From assembly GCF_002105195.1 (NCBI RefSeq), contig NZ_MUHU01000036.1:1-64000 (forward strand): a DNA stretch of 64,000 nt, written 5' to 3'. The stretch comes from Derxia lacustris (lineage in GTDB: Bacteria > Pseudomonadota > Gammaproteobacteria > Burkholderiales > Burkholderiaceae_E). The translations under genes were made by a program, and so were the position numbers. The notes under the pieces are model-generated. The model searched no databases. It saw only the letters and a program-made list of their open reading frames with translations, and had not been told where the DNA came from. Positions 9,319 to 18,439 of this stretch are shown here, piece after piece (the first letter of the stretch is position 1; every line of letters begins with the position of its first letter).

Positions 9319-9930
9319 ATGATGGTTCTGTACTCGGGCACGACCTGCCCCTTCAGCCAGCGCTGCCGGCTCGTGCTGTTCGAAAAGGGCATGGATTTCG
9401 AGATCCGCGACGTCGACCTGTTCAACAAGCCGGAAGACATCAACGTGATGAATCCGTACGGACAGGTGCCGATCCTCGTCGAGCGCGACCTGATCCTGTA
9501 CGAGTCGAACATCATCAACGAGTACATCGACGAGCGCTTCCCGCATCCCCAGCTGATGCCGGCAGATCCGCTCTGGCGCGCCCGCGCACGGCTGTTCCTG
9601 TTCAACCTCGAGCGCGACATCTTCAGCCACGTCTCGGTGCTGGAAAGCCGCAATGCCAAGGGCGTGGAAAAGGCGCAGGAGAAGGCACGCGCCTCGATCC
9701 GCGAACAGCTCGTGCAGCTCGCCCCCGTGTTCACCAAGCACAAGTACTGGATGGGCGAGGAATTCTCGATGCTCGACGTGGCGATCGCGCCGCTGCTCTG
9801 GCGTCTGGACCACTACGGCATCGACCTGCCGAAGTCGGCCGCGCCGATCATGAAATACGGCGAACGCATCTTCAGCCGCCCGGCCTATATCGAAGCCCTC
9901 ACGCCTTCCGAAAAGGTCATGCGCCGCTGA
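9319..9930 (+). CDS. sspA: Stringent starvation protein A (GST-fold)
   Basis: SspA is an RNA-polymerase-associated regulator with a glutathione-S-transferase fold but without the transferase activity. In E. coli it is needed for acid and starvation responses and for phage P1 late transcription. The 203-residue product starts MMVLYSGTTCPFSQRC, the standard betaproteobacterial sequence. A GTG at 9304 is also in frame, but GGAGA at 9306-9310 positions the ribosome for the ATG at 9319. The thioredoxin-like N-domain (to about residue 80) and all-helical C-domain are complete. Partner gene sspB follows after 37 bases. Confidence 0.95.
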   Translation: MMVLYSGTTCPFSQRCRLVLFEKGMDFEIRDVDLFNKPEDINVMNPYGQVPILVERDLILYESNIINEYIDERFPHPQLMPADPLWRARARLFLFNLERDIFSHVSVLESRNAKGVEKAQEKARASIREQLVQLAPVFTKHKYWMGEEFSMLDVAIAPLLWRLDHYGIDLPKSAAPIMKYGERIFSRPAYIEALTPSEKVMRR

Positions 9931-9955
9931 GGGCTTGCCCGCCGGCGCATTTGGC

Positions 9956-9961
9956 TACACT
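9956..9961 (+). promoter_or_regulatory. Candidate -10 box directly before sspB
   Basis: TACACT in the context TTTGGCTACACTCG ends 7 bases before the sspB ATG, so a transcript from it would start at or next to the initiation codon. A TTGCCC lies 15 bases upstream as a weak -35. sspB has no Shine-Dalgarno sequence, which fits leaderless initiation, but sspB could equally be read from sspA. Confidence 0.3.
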
Positions 9962-9967
9962 CGCGGC

Positions 9968-10438
9968 ATGTCAGAACTCTCGACCAAGCCCTATCTCATC
10001 CGGGCGCTTTACGACTGGTGCGGCGATGCGGGCTACACGCCCTACATCGCCGTGTCGGTCGACGAGCGGACCGTGGTGCCGCGCGAATTCGTCAAGAACG
10101 GCGAGATCGTGCTCAACGTCTCGCCGCTCGCGACGCACAAGCTGGCGATCGGCAACGATCTGCTGAGTTTCCAGGCACGTTTTGGCGGAGTCGCGCGCGA
10201 CTTGTCGATTCCGATCGACAACATCATTTCCATTTACGCGCGCGAAACCGGACACGGCATGGCCTTCGAGGTCACCCGCCACGCCGAGATGGAAGTCCCG
10301 GCAGATGCGACGCCCGAGCGCCCGATACTCGCTGCGGTTCCGTCGCCTGCCGACAGCAACGACGAGCCTTCAGCCGAGCCCGAACCGCCCGCGCCGCCGC
10401 CGTCCGGTGGCCGTCCCCAGCTCAGGCGCATCAAGTAG
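9968..10438 (+). CDS. sspB: ClpXP protease specificity-enhancing factor SspB
   Basis: SspB binds SsrA-tagged proteins released by trans-translation and tethers them to ClpX for degradation. The 156-residue protein has the folded substrate-binding domain (about residues 1-110, with TKPYLIRALYDWC and TPYIAVSVDERT) and an acidic, Pro-rich linker. The C-terminus is short and basic/hydrophobic (PQLRRIK), the ClpX-docking tail seen in family members. The ATG at 9968 matches the usual MSELSTKPY start; upstream codons are not conserved-looking. No Shine-Dalgarno is visible. It ends 13 bases before tRNA-Thr. Confidence 0.93.
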   Translation: MSELSTKPYLIRALYDWCGDAGYTPYIAVSVDERTVVPREFVKNGEIVLNVSPLATHKLAIGNDLLSFQARFGGVARDLSIPIDNIISIYARETGHGMAFEVTRHAEMEVPADATPERPILAAVPSPADSNDEPSAEPEPPAPPPSGGRPQLRRIK

Positions 10439-10451
10439 ACTGCGCCGCCGC

Positions 10452-10527
<76 letters not shown>

Positions 10528-10535
10528 AAATTCCT

Positions 10536-11159
10536 TCAGCTCGATGCCGCGTCATTGCCGGCACGGCCGGCGCGCAGATCGAGCCCCTGCCACGGCGCCG
10601 TGAGCGTCTGCGGCAAGCCCAGCAGATCCAGTACCCGTCCCAGCGTGTGATCGACCAGTTCGGCGATGCTCGCCGGGCGCTGATAGAACGCCGGCACCGG
10701 CGGAAAGATCACACCGCCCATCAGCGTCACCGCTTCCATGTTGCGGATGTGCGCGAGGTTGAGCGGCGTTTCGCGAACCATCAGCACCAGCCGACGCCGC
10801 TCCTTGAGCGTGACATCGGCGGCGCGCGTGATGAGGTTGTCGCCCATGCCGTGCGCCACGGCCGCGAGCGTCTTCATCGAACACGGGGCGACCACCATGC
10901 CGGCGGTTGCGAACGATCCCGATGCAATGCTCGCGCCCACATCGCGCACCGAATGCGCCACCGTGGCCAGCGCTTCCACTTCGCTGCGGTCGAGTTCGAG
11001 TTCCTGACGGATGTTGAGCCAGCCGGCGGACGACACGAGCAGATGCGTGTCGATGCCGGATTCGCGCATCACCTGGAGCAGCCGCACGCCGTAGATGGCG
11101 CCGGTCGCCCCGGTGATGGCGACGATGATGCGCGGACGCGCGCCGCCCGGCGGCTGCAC
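10536..11159 (-). CDS. ubiX: Flavin prenyltransferase UbiX
   Basis: UbiX joins dimethylallyl phosphate to FMN to make prenylated FMN, the cofactor of the UbiD decarboxylase in ubiquinone synthesis. The 207-residue protein has the flavin-binding start IIVAITGATGAIYGVRLL, a central APCSMKTLAAVAHG and the C-terminal ETPLNLAHIRNM segment. The start codon is GTG at 11159, 13 bases after the grxD stop; no ATG lies near the conserved N-terminus. It belongs with the ubiB, ubiJ and ubiE genes a few kilobases away. Confidence 0.95.
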   Translation of the reverse strand: MQPPGGARPRIIVAITGATGAIYGVRLLQVMRESGIDTHLLVSSAGWLNIRQELELDRSEVEALATVAHSVRDVGASIASGSFATAGMVVAPCSMKTLAAVAHGMGDNLITRAADVTLKERRRLVLMVRETPLNLAHIRNMEAVTLMGGVIFPPVPAFYQRPASIAELVDHTLGRVLDLLGLPQTLTAPWQGLDLRAGRAGNDAASS

Positions 11160-11172
11160 GCCCGGAATCCGA

Positions 11173-11496
11173 TCAGGCAGCAGGCGTGACCTTCTTGATC
11201 AGTTCCTGGAGTTCGCCGGCCGAGAACATTTCGCCCAGGATGTCCGAGCCGCCGATGAATTCGCCGTTGACATAGAGCTGGGGCACGGTCGGCCAGTTGG
11301 AATATTCCTTCACGCCCTGGCGAATGCTGTCGTCTTCGAGCACGTTGACGGTGACGACGTTGACCGCGCCCGAGGCCTTCAGCAGCTGGATGGCACGGCC
11401 CGAGAAGCCGCACTGCGGGAACTGCGCGTTGCCCTTCATGAACAGCACGATGGGGTTTTCGGTCACGGTCTTCTTGATGAATTCTTGGGCGTCCAC
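11173..11496 (-). CDS. grxD: Monothiol glutaredoxin, Grx4 type
   Basis: At 107 residues with the monothiol active site CGFS (in QCGFSGRAIQLL), this is a Grx4-class glutaredoxin. Such proteins bind a 2Fe-2S cluster with glutathione and deliver clusters, often with BolA partners; a BolA-like protein is encoded at 40937-41194 in this window. The conserved WPTVPQLYVNGEFIGGSDI segment is present. A strong CAGGAG ribosome-binding site precedes the ATG. It lies just upstream of ubiX on the same strand. Confidence 0.96.
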   Translation of the reverse strand: MDAQEFIKKTVTENPIVLFMKGNAQFPQCGFSGRAIQLLKASGAVNVVTVNVLEDDSIRQGVKEYSNWPTVPQLYVNGEFIGGSDILGEMFSAGELQELIKKVTPAA

Positions 11497-11590
11497 GGCA
11501 GGCTCCTGGAGAAGGTTTGAAAAGAGGGCTGGAATGCCCCCGAGGTTACATCAGGCATTGACCGGCGCATTTCGCGCGAACTTCGGCGCG

Positions 11591-12697
11591 TCATTCGGCG
11601 AGCGACACGCCCAGACCCAGCGAATTCTGGCGATGGTTGTAATCCACCAGCGATTCGCCATAGCCGCTGAAGGCCCTTGCATAGCCGCGCAACCGCGACC
11701 AGATCGGAAAGCTCCAGTCGAGCGCGATGCTGCCGCGCCCGCTGTCGAAGCCTGGTGTGCCGCGTGCGGTCAGCACAACCCGCTGCCGCCCGGGCGACCA
11801 GACGCCCTGCCATTCGACCCGGCCGATGTAGCGCGCTATGTCCGGATTGTCGTCATCCGCGCGCGATTCCGGCGTTCGCCACCACGGTCGCACGATCAGT
11901 GCCAGATCGCCGCGCTCGATGCCGGCCGCCGCATATACCCGGTTCCAGCTGCGCGACAGCGGTTCGCTGCGGCCATTGGACTGATGCAGATAGCCAAGGT
12001 TCAGCACGCGCCAGCGCCAGCCGGCGAAGCTCGCGTCGGGATGCAGCGAGAACACGGCTTCGGGCTCGTAGCTGGTCTCGCGGAACGGCGCCGACAGCCC
12101 GTTGTTGTAGGACTGGAGAAACGAGGTCTGGGTATAGCCGAACCACAGATCGCCGCCGCCCACCGGCGTATCGGCCAGCAGATCCGACAGCAGCCGCGTC
12201 TTGAAGCTGAGCTGGAAGGTCAGTTCGGCGCGCTGGAGCCGGCTCGTGTCGGCGCTGCCGCGCGTGGGCGTGACCGGCGCGCGGTTGACCGAATCGGTCA
12301 CATGTACCGGCAGCAGATAGCTCGCCTGATAGGGCCGGAAGGTGAATGCGGAATGGCGCGTGGCCGGCGTCAGTTCCCATTGCTCGTCGAGATAGCTGGC
12401 CTGCGGCAGCGCGAGCGTGGCATCGGCCGGCGCCACGACGGCGGGCGCGGGCGCGTCCGGTGCAGCAGAGGCAGAGGCAGTGGCGGCGGCCCGTCCGGCT
12501 GGCAGCACGCCGAAGGCGCGGTCGTAGCAGGCGAGCCGCTCGGCATCGACCAGCAGCGTCCGGCAATCGGCGCCGGCCGGTTGCGCCGGCTCGGGAACCG
12601 GCGCCTGGGCGAATGCGCCGGCGCAGACGAAGCTCAGGCTGGCGAGGCAGCCGGGCCGGAGCGCGCCGGTCGGTCGGTCAGACGAACGACGCCGCAT
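11591..12697 (-). CDS. pldA: Outer membrane phospholipase A (OMPLA)
   Basis: OMPLA is an outer-membrane beta-barrel enzyme that hydrolyses phospholipids misplaced in the outer leaflet. The 368-residue protein has a signal peptide (cleavage near AFA-QAP), a Pro/Ala-rich N-terminal region to about residue 90 and a 12-strand barrel. The catalytic block [16 protein letters not shown] supplies His, Ser and Asn at the spacing seen in E. coli PldA. The start at 12697 was chosen because GGAG precedes it; it overlaps the end of ubiB by 20 bases, so expression is probably coupled. Together with the Mla genes it serves outer-membrane lipid asymmetry. Confidence 0.92.
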   Translation of the reverse strand: MRRRSSDRPTGALRPGCLASLSFVCAGAFAQAPVPEPAQPAGADCRTLLVDAERLACYDRAFGVLPAGRAAATASASAAPDAPAPAVVAPADATLALPQASYLDEQWELTPATRHSAFTFRPYQASYLLPVHVTDSVNRAPVTPTRGSADTSRLQRAELTFQLSFKTRLLSDLLADTPVGGGDLWFGYTQTSFLQSYNNGLSAPFRETSYEPEAVFSLHPDASFAGWRWRVLNLGYLHQSNGRSEPLSRSWNRVYAAAGIERGDLALIVRPWWRTPESRADDDNPDIARYIGRVEWQGVWSPGRQRVVLTARGTPGFDSGRGSIALDWSFPIWSRLRGYARAFSGYGESLVDYNHRQNSLGLGVSLAE

Positions 12698-14261
12698 CTC
12701 CGGCGTGCATGAAATAGATGACAAGCAGCACCCCCACGATCAGTCCGGTGGCAAACATCAGCAGCAGCGGCCAGACGCTGCGCCGGCGATGCTGCTGACG
12801 GACCAGCAGGGCGAGCAATTTCTCTTGCCGGTCGATACGTTCGCCGGCCTCGATCTGCTGTTCGAGCACCTGATGCACGAGGCGCGGAATCTGCGGCAGC
12901 CGGCCGGCGATCAGCGGCAGCTCGGCCTTGCTGCGGCTGATGAAGGCACGCAGGCCCAGCTGCTCGTCCATCCAGCGTTGCAGGATCGGGCGCGCGGTCT
13001 TCCAGAGGTCGAGATCGGGATCGAGCTGGCGGCCGAGGCCCTCGATGTTGAGCAGCGTCTTCTGCAGCAGCACCAGCTGCGGCTGCACTTCCACGTTGAA
13101 GCGGCGCGACAGCTGGAACAGCCGCAGCAGCACATGGCCGAAGGAAATGTCCTTGAGCGGCTTGTCGAAGATCGGCTCGCAGGTCGAGCGCACTGCCGCT
13201 TCCAGCTCCTCGACGCGCGTGCCCTTGGGCACCCAGCCCGAGTCGATGTGCGCCTGCGCAACGCGCCGGTAATCGCGGTTGAAGAAGGCCAGGAAGTTCT
13301 GCGCCAGATAGTCGCGGTCGAGGTCGGACAGCGTGCCGACGATGCCGAAATCGAGCGCGATGTACTGGCCGAGCGAGCCCGGCGCCTCGCTCACGTAGAT
13401 GTTGCCGGGGTGCATGTCGGCATGAAAGAAGCCGTGCCGGAACACCTGGGTGAAGAAGATTTCCACGCCGTCGCTCGACAGCTTGCGCAGGTCGATGCCG
13501 GCGGCCTGCATGCGCTCGATCTGGCTGATCGGAATGCCGTGCATGCGCTCCATGACGATGACGCTCTCGCGGCACAGGTCCCAGTGCATCTCGGGCACGC
13601 GCAGCAGCGGGCTGCCGGCGAAGTTGCGCCGCAGCTGCGAGGCGTTGGCGGCCTCGCGCATGAGGTCGAGCTCGTCATGCAGATAGGTGTCGAACTCGGC
13701 GACCACCTCGCGCGGCTTGAGCCGCTTGCCGTCGCGCCACACGCGCTCGATGAGCGCCGCCGCGTCGCGCATGAGCGCGAGGTCGTCGTCGATGACGGCC
13801 TTCATGCCGGGGCGCAGCACCTTGACCGCAACTTCGCGGCCATCGCGCAGCCGGGCGAAATGCACCTGCGCGATGGAGGCCGACGCGACCGGCGTGCGGT
13901 CGAACTCGGCAAAGAGCTGCTCGGGCGCGGCGCCGAGCGCGCGGGTGATCTCGCGCACCGCCAGCTCGCTGTCGAACGGCGGCACGCGGTCTTGCAGCAG
14001 CGCGAGTTCGTTGGCGATGTCGGGCGGCAGCAGATCGCGCCGCGTCGACAGCACCTGACCGAGCTTGACGAAGATCGGCCCGAGCGCTTCGAGCGCCATG
14101 CGCAGCCGGGCGCCGCGCGGCGCGTCGAGCTTGCGGCCGATGCTCAGCACCCGCAGCAGCACCTTGAACGCCGGATGCCGCAGGCTCGACACCGCGAGTT
14201 CGTCCAGCCCGTACTTGAGGATGACGAACAGGATTTTCGCGAGGCGCAGCAGCTTGAGCAT
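12678..14261 (-). CDS. ubiB: UbiB, ubiquinone biosynthesis kinase-like ATPase
   Basis: UbiB is an ABC1/ADCK atypical protein-kinase-like ATPase required for the ubiquinone pathway. The 527-residue product carries the family KxGQ segment ([15 protein letters not shown]), an ASIAQVH box, [11 protein letters not shown] as catalytic loop and LDFGIVG as the DFG equivalent. Two hydrophobic segments at the extreme C-terminus (about residues 495-525) anchor it in the inner membrane. The start MLKLLRLAK gives the family length and lies 60 bases after a TAGAAT -10 box. The stop overlaps the start of pldA. Confidence 0.96.
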   Translation of the reverse strand: MLKLLRLAKILFVILKYGLDELAVSSLRHPAFKVLLRVLSIGRKLDAPRGARLRMALEALGPIFVKLGQVLSTRRDLLPPDIANELALLQDRVPPFDSELAVREITRALGAAPEQLFAEFDRTPVASASIAQVHFARLRDGREVAVKVLRPGMKAVIDDDLALMRDAAALIERVWRDGKRLKPREVVAEFDTYLHDELDLMREAANASQLRRNFAGSPLLRVPEMHWDLCRESVIVMERMHGIPISQIERMQAAGIDLRKLSSDGVEIFFTQVFRHGFFHADMHPGNIYVSEAPGSLGQYIALDFGIVGTLSDLDRDYLAQNFLAFFNRDYRRVAQAHIDSGWVPKGTRVEELEAAVRSTCEPIFDKPLKDISFGHVLLRLFQLSRRFNVEVQPQLVLLQKTLLNIEGLGRQLDPDLDLWKTARPILQRWMDEQLGLRAFISRSKAELPLIAGRLPQIPRLVHQVLEQQIEAGERIDRQEKLLALLVRQQHRRRSVWPLLLMFATGLIVGVLLVIYFMHAGDAASFV

Positions 14262-14320
14262 GAAGACGGACGGAAGGCGGAGGGGCGCGACCCGGAACGG
14301 GCGGCGGGCGGGGAGCGGCG

Positions 14321-14326
14321 ATTCTA
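14321..14326 (-). promoter_or_regulatory. -10 box before ubiB
   Basis: TAGAAT on the minus strand in the 127-base gap between ubiJ and ubiB. The gap and this box suggest ubiB can be transcribed separately from ubiE-ubiJ. No clear -35 is seen. Confidence 0.4.
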
Positions 14327-14388
14327 AGCCGCCGACCGGACCGGCTTGCGCGATGCGGATCACTGCGCGGCGACCCGCCGCAGCGCAG

Positions 14389-15057
14389 TCAGCCGGGCTT
14401 GCGCGCCGGCAGCGCGGCGAGGCGCGCGCCGAGCCGATCGGCATCGGCTTGCAGCGCCGCGAGGTCGGCGCGCAGCGCATCGAGCCGGGCGCGCGGCACC
14501 AGCACCGGCCGTTCCTCGGTGAGGTATTCGGCGAGGTTGGCGGCGACGCGCCGGGCGCCGTCGCGCAGCGTGGCGCCGGCCTTGCGCCCGCTGCTCATCA
14601 GCCGGTAGGCGGCGGCATCGCCGATGACGCGCGCGAGGTCGTCTTCCGCATCCCAGCGCACATGGCGCAGCAGCAGGCCGAGCGTGTTGGCGAAGTCGGC
14701 CTCGCCCTCGATATGCACATGGCGCAGCAGCGCGTCTTCGAGCGGCGTGCCGTCGGCGGCGCTGCGCGCGCTGGCCGGCAGCCCGGCCCAGTCGAGCGTC
14801 AGCCGCACATCGGGCTCGGTCACGCTGGCGGCGGCGCCGACCAGGCCGTCGCTCATCACCACCAGCGTCAGGTCGAGCGGCGCGGCGGCGATGTGCGCCG
14901 TCTTGCCGGCATGGTTGCGCAGCCGGTCGCGCGCCCATTGCTCGGACGCGATCAGATGGTTGAGCGCGGCGGTCAGCCCGCCGAGCGCCACGCGCCCGAG
15001 GGCGGACGGCGCTACCAGCGGCACGGCGGTATCGGGCGAGGCAAGGGTCGCGGTCAT
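14389..15057 (-). CDS. ubiJ: UbiJ, SCP2-domain ubiquinone assembly factor
   Basis: UbiJ binds ubiquinone intermediates through an N-terminal SCP2 lipid-binding domain and, with UbiK, organises the late Ubi hydroxylases into a soluble complex. The 222-residue protein has the SCP2 region at about residues 20-120 ([29 protein letters not shown]) and a C-terminal helical stretch with coiled-coil character ([18 protein letters not shown]). The ATG at 15057 overlaps the end of the upstream Tim44-like gene by four bases (ATGA). Sequence similarity to well-studied UbiJ is moderate, but position between ubiE and ubiB makes the call safe. Confidence 0.88.
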   Translation of the reverse strand: MTATLASPDTAVPLVAPSALGRVALGGLTAALNHLIASEQWARDRLRNHAGKTAHIAAAPLDLTLVVMSDGLVGAAASVTEPDVRLTLDWAGLPASARSAADGTPLEDALLRHVHIEGEADFANTLGLLLRHVRWDAEDDLARVIGDAAAYRLMSSGRKAGATLRDGARRVAANLAEYLTEERPVLVPRARLDALRADLAALQADADRLGARLAALPARKPG

Positions 15058-16094
15058 GCGGACTCCGGTCGGGCGTGCAGCGGTTCGATGCCGGCGAGCA
15101 GCCAGCGGCCATCGCCGGGGCTGGCGCAATCGAAGTTCCAGATCTCGTCGAAGGCGTCGGGCGAATCGAGCGCCACCGTGGCATCGAGATCGCGCATGCG
15201 GCCCCGGAAACGCACGCTCGCCAGCCACTGCGCACCGACCGTCTTCACGCCGATGAGTTCGGCATCGAGCGCGAGGATTTCGGTGTGCTCGGCGCGGCGC
15301 CGCTCGGCCTGGCGCCGTTCGAGTTCGCCATGCACGCGGCCGATCATGGCGGCGGTCATCATCGCTTCCATGCCGGCGGTGTCGCCGTCGTCCCAGGCCT
15401 GTTGCAGCCGCAGAAAGTGTTCGCGCGCCGCCGCGACGAAACCGGCGGCATCGAAGCCGGCGGGAACGCGCGGCGCCGGGCCGGCCGCTGTCGGCGCCTG
15501 CGCCGCCGAGGCGGTCGGCTCATCGCGCGCCGCCTGCGACAGCGGCACCAGCAGCGCCGTGATCGGCCCGGCCTCGCCCTCGCGGCCGAGCAACCCGATG
15601 GTGATCGGCCCCAGATCGCGCAGCGGCTGCGCCACCGGCGGCCCGAGCGGACGCTGGCGTCGGGCCCGGCGCCCCAGCCGCAACGCGACGATCAGCGCCA
15701 GCAGCAGCAACAGCGTCAGCACCGCGACGATGGCGGCCGCCATGCCCGGCGTGGGCGGCGCACCGGACAGCGCGCCAAAGCCCAGCGCCAGCACCGCGCT
15801 CACCAGCGCAGCACCCGCCAGCTCGACCGGCCCGGTTGGCGCCGCAGCAGGCACCGGTGCCGCCACCGTCGGCTGCACCGGCGCCGCCGGGCGCGCTTCG
15901 CGCACGCGCTTGCGCTGCACGGGACGCGGCGCTTCCTCGGCGGCGGCGCCGGTCGCGGCCTGGGCCGTGCCCGAATTGCCAGCGCTTGCATCGGATTCGG
16001 CCGCCGCCGGCAAGGGCAGCGCGAACAGCGCCACCAGACTTGCGTGAACCATGAACGAAGCTGCCGCATGCCTGCGACGCCACCCTTCCGCCAT
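15054..16094 (-). CDS. Tim44-like domain membrane protein
   Basis: The 346-residue product has a signal-type hydrophobic N-terminus (MVHASLVALFALPLP), a Pro/Ala-rich spacer, two hydrophobic segments at about residues 90-112 and 117-140, and a C-terminal Tim44-like domain (about residues 215-340, with FVAAAREHFLRLQQAWDDGD and EIWNF). Bacterial Tim44-like proteins are widespread next to ubi genes in betaproteobacteria, but their job is not established. The start at 16094 was preferred for an AGGGCGG site; 16130 and 16052 are alternatives. It is translationally coupled to ubiJ. Confidence 0.8.
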   Translation of the reverse strand: MAEGWRRRHAAASFMVHASLVALFALPLPAAAESDASAGNSGTAQAATGAAAEEAPRPVQRKRVREARPAAPVQPTVAAPVPAAAPTGPVELAGAALVSAVLALGFGALSGAPPTPGMAAAIVAVLTLLLLLALIVALRLGRRARRQRPLGPPVAQPLRDLGPITIGLLGREGEAGPITALLVPLSQAARDEPTASAAQAPTAAGPAPRVPAGFDAAGFVAAAREHFLRLQQAWDDGDTAGMEAMMTAAMIGRVHGELERRQAERRRAEHTEILALDAELIGVKTVGAQWLASVRFRGRMRDLDATVALDSPDAFDEIWNFDCASPGDGRWLLAGIEPLHARPESA

Positions 16095-16147
16095 CCGATC
16101 CGCCCTGTGTTCCGCCTGCTCGCCTTGCATGCCTTGCCCGGTTCCCG

Positions 16148-16927
16148 TCAGTACTTCCAGCCCTTGTGCAGGGCCACCACGCCGCCGCTGAGGTTGAACA
16201 CCTCGACACGGTCGAACCCCACGCCTTCCATCATCGCCTTGAGCGTGGCCTGATCGGGATGCATGCGGATCGATTCGGCCAGATAGCGATAGCTCTCGGC
16301 GTCATCCGTCACCTTGGCGCCAAGCCAGGGCAGCACCTTGAAGCTGTAAACGTCGTACAGCTTTTCGAGCGGCTTGAGGCCCGGCAGCAGCTTGCTGAAC
16401 TCAAGCACCAGCAGCTTGCCGCCCGGCCGCAGCACGCGGCGCATCTCGGCCAGCGCCGCGTCCTTGTGGGTCATGTTGCGCAGGCCGAAGGCCACGCTCA
16501 CCACGTCGAAGTACTCGTCGGGGAAAGGCAGCTTCTCGGCATCGCATTGCGCCACGGGCATCAGCAGACCGTCGTCGATCATGCGGTCGCGGCCCACGCC
16601 GAGCATCGAGGCGTTGATGTCGGTCAGCCAGACCTCGCCCTCGCGGCCATCGCGGCCGGGGCCGCGCGCGCGCTTGGCGAAGGCGCGCGCCAGATCGGCC
16701 GTGCCACCGGCCACGTCGAGCACCCGCATGCCTGGGCGGATGGCGGCCTGCCCGATGGTGAAGGCCTTCCACAACCGGTGCAGGCCGGCCGACATCAGAT
16801 CGTTCATCACGTCGTAGCGCGCGGCCACCGAATGGAACACGTCGGCGACGCGGCGCGCCTTCTCGCTCTCGGGCACGGTCTGATAGCCGAAATGGGTGGT
16901 GGCGCTGGCGGGATCTTGGCTGGTCAT
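16148..16927 (-). CDS. ubiE: UbiE, demethylmenaquinol/2-methoxy-benzoquinol C-methyltransferase
   Basis: UbiE uses S-adenosylmethionine to add the ring C-methyl group in ubiquinone (and menaquinone) synthesis. The 259-residue protein contains the UbiE signatures [17 protein letters not shown] and [15 protein letters not shown], and SAM motif [13 protein letters not shown]. It ends in ALHKGWKY, a usual C-terminus for the family. The start [18 protein letters not shown] sets a short N-terminal arm; an upstream open extension is not UbiE-like. An insert of about 9 residues (RARGPGRDG) after motif I is common in Burkholderiales. It lies between a DUF971 gene and the Tim44-like gene. Confidence 0.97.
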   Translation of the reverse strand: MTSQDPASATTHFGYQTVPESEKARRVADVFHSVAARYDVMNDLMSAGLHRLWKAFTIGQAAIRPGMRVLDVAGGTADLARAFAKRARGPGRDGREGEVWLTDINASMLGVGRDRMIDDGLLMPVAQCDAEKLPFPDEYFDVVSVAFGLRNMTHKDAALAEMRRVLRPGGKLLVLEFSKLLPGLKPLEKLYDVYSFKVLPWLGAKVTDDAESYRYLAESIRMHPDQATLKAMMEGVGFDRVEVFNLSGGVVALHKGWKY

Positions 16928-17000
16928 GCTGCTGGGCTCGGGCCGCGCCGGGGCGCGGAAAGAAACGTGAACGGCCGCGCGCGGCGGCCGGCAAGGAAGA

Positions 17001-17405
17001 TCAGAGCGGGTCGCGGCTGGCGCCGGCGGCGGCCAGCGTGGCGAGATAGTCGGCCCACAGCTTGTCGTGGTCGCGCCCGAGTTCGTACAGGAAGGGCCAG
17101 GTGTAGATGCCCGATTCATGGCCGTCGTCGAACACCGGCTTGAGGCCGTAATTGCCGACCGGCTCGATCGCCACGATGTTGACGTTGCGCTTGCCGACCT
17201 GGAGCACCTCCTGCCCCGGGCCGTGGCCGCGCACCTCGGCCGACGGGCTCAGGACGCGCAGGTATTCCACATCGAGGCGAAAGCGCGCGCCGTCGTCGAA
17301 AGCGATTTCGAGCTGGCGCGAACGCTGATGCAGGGTGATTTCGGTCGGCAGGACGTGGGCGGGAACGGGGCTGGTCACGGCGGCTCTCGGAGGCTGGGCG
17401 GGCAT
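17001..17405 (-). CDS. DUF971 (GBBH-like N-terminal domain) protein
   Basis: The 134-residue protein is built of the DUF971 domain ([54 protein letters not shown] and [12 protein letters not shown]), which resembles the N-terminal domain of gamma-butyrobetaine hydroxylase. Family members bind metal or Fe-S-related targets in some studies, but function is not fixed. An earlier in-frame start at 17471 would add 22 residues; the shorter form matches usual family length. It sits upstream of ubiE on the same strand and is divergent from phoB. Confidence 0.85.
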   Translation of the reverse strand: MPAQPPRAAVTSPVPAHVLPTEITLHQRSRQLEIAFDDGARFRLDVEYLRVLSPSAEVRGHGPGQEVLQVGKRNVNIVAIEPVGNYGLKPVFDDGHESGIYTWPFLYELGRDHDKLWADYLATLAAAGASRDPL

Positions 17406-17554
17406 CGTCTTCGCGACGCGCTCGCGGGCGTTGGAATCCGTGGCAGGGCTGGCTTCGGCCGGCATCCGCAACGGCGCGCGCAGGAAAGTGCTGGCAGCGA
17501 AGTTATCAGCAAAGCCCGGCCGCCGTCGGCACGGCGCGTGAACCGTTGCGGCGG

Positions 17555-17572
17555 TGTCATGGCGGTGTCACG
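17555..17572 (+). promoter_or_regulatory. Pho box upstream of phoB
   Basis: Two 7-base repeats, GTGTCAT (17555-17561) and GTGTCAC (17566-17572), are separated by 4 bases, giving the 11-base period of PhoB operators (consensus CTGTCAT-N4-CTGTCAC/T). Each repeat differs from consensus only at the first base. The site lies 50 bases before the phoB ATG, with an AT-rich TTCATAC at 17579-17585 in the right place for a -10. This predicts phosphate-controlled autoregulation of phoB. Confidence 0.8.
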
Positions 17573-17621
17573 CTAGGTTCATACCGTCGCGGTTCCGGCA
17601 GACACACAAAGGGTCCATGCC

Positions 17622-18326
17622 ATGCCCAGCACCATCCTCGTCGTCGAAGACGAACCCGCCATCCAGGAACTCATCTCGGTCAACCTGAGCTTCGCCGGTC
17701 ACAAGACGCTGCGCGCCTTCGATACCGACCAGGCCCAGACGCTGATCCGCGCCGAACTGCCCGACGTCGTCATCCTCGACTGGATGCTGCCGGGCAATTC
17801 CGGCATCGCCTTCGCGCGCCAGTTGCGCGCCAGCGAGCGCACCAAGGACGTGCCGATCATCATGCTCACGGCGCGCGCCGACGAGGAAGACAAGATCGCC
17901 GGCCTCGAAGCGGGTGCCGACGATTACGTGACCAAGCCGTTCAGCCCCAAGGAACTGCTGGCGCGCATCAAGGCGGTGTTGCGCCGCCGCGCGCCCCAGC
18001 TCACCGACGATGCGGTCGAGATCGGCGGCCTGCGACTCGATCCGGCCACCCACCGCGTGACCGCGCGCGGCAAGACGGTGGAGATGGGTCCGACCGAGTT
18101 CCGCCTGCTGCACTTCTTCATGACCCACGGCGAGCGGGTGCATTCGCGCACCCAGCTGCTCGACCATGTGTGGGGCGACCATGTGTTCGTGGAAGAGCGC
18201 ACGGTCGATGTCCACATCAAGCGGCTGCGCGCGGCGCTGGTCGCCACCGGCCACGACAAGCATGTCGAAACCGTGCGCGGCGCCGGCTATCGCTTCACCG
18301 CCACGCCGGCCGACGTGGCTGCCTGA
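17622..18326 (+). CDS. phoB: Phosphate regulon response regulator PhoB
   Basis: PhoB is an OmpR-family response regulator that activates phosphate-starvation genes. The 234-residue protein has a complete receiver domain (acidic pocket Glu9/Asp10, phospho-acceptor Asp53 in VILDWMLP, Thr83, Lys105 in VTKPF) and a winged-helix DNA-binding domain (about residues 130-228, ending VRGAGYRF). HVWGDHVFVEERTVDVHIKR is strongly PhoB-like. A Pho box lies just upstream. Unusually, no phoR, phoU or pst genes flank it; the next gene is a Cache-HAMP receptor without kinase. Confidence 0.93.
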   Translation: MPSTILVVEDEPAIQELISVNLSFAGHKTLRAFDTDQAQTLIRAELPDVVILDWMLPGNSGIAFARQLRASERTKDVPIIMLTARADEEDKIAGLEAGADDYVTKPFSPKELLARIKAVLRRRAPQLTDDAVEIGGLRLDPATHRVTARGKTVEMGPTEFRLLHFFMTHGERVHSRTQLLDHVWGDHVFVEERTVDVHIKRLRAALVATGHDKHVETVRGAGYRFTATPADVAA

Positions 18327-18439
18327 CCCGGCGAACGCCGGGAAAAAAGGAATAGTCCCGGCTCGGCATTCGTAACAAAACATTTTTCAGCGCGCCGGGG
18401 TTTCTAGGATCGGTTCTCCCCTTCCTCCACTGAAACCCC

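Noticed and set aside
12705-14327. A 540-codon open frame opposite ubiB
   Set aside because: ubiB is intact with all kinase-like motifs; the antisense product has no family features.
18311-18336. Hairpin CCCGGC/GCCGGG followed by AAAAAA just after phoB, as terminator
   Set aside because: For phoB the tract after the stem is A, not U, and for the other strand the U-tract comes before the stem. It is not an intrinsic terminator in either direction.
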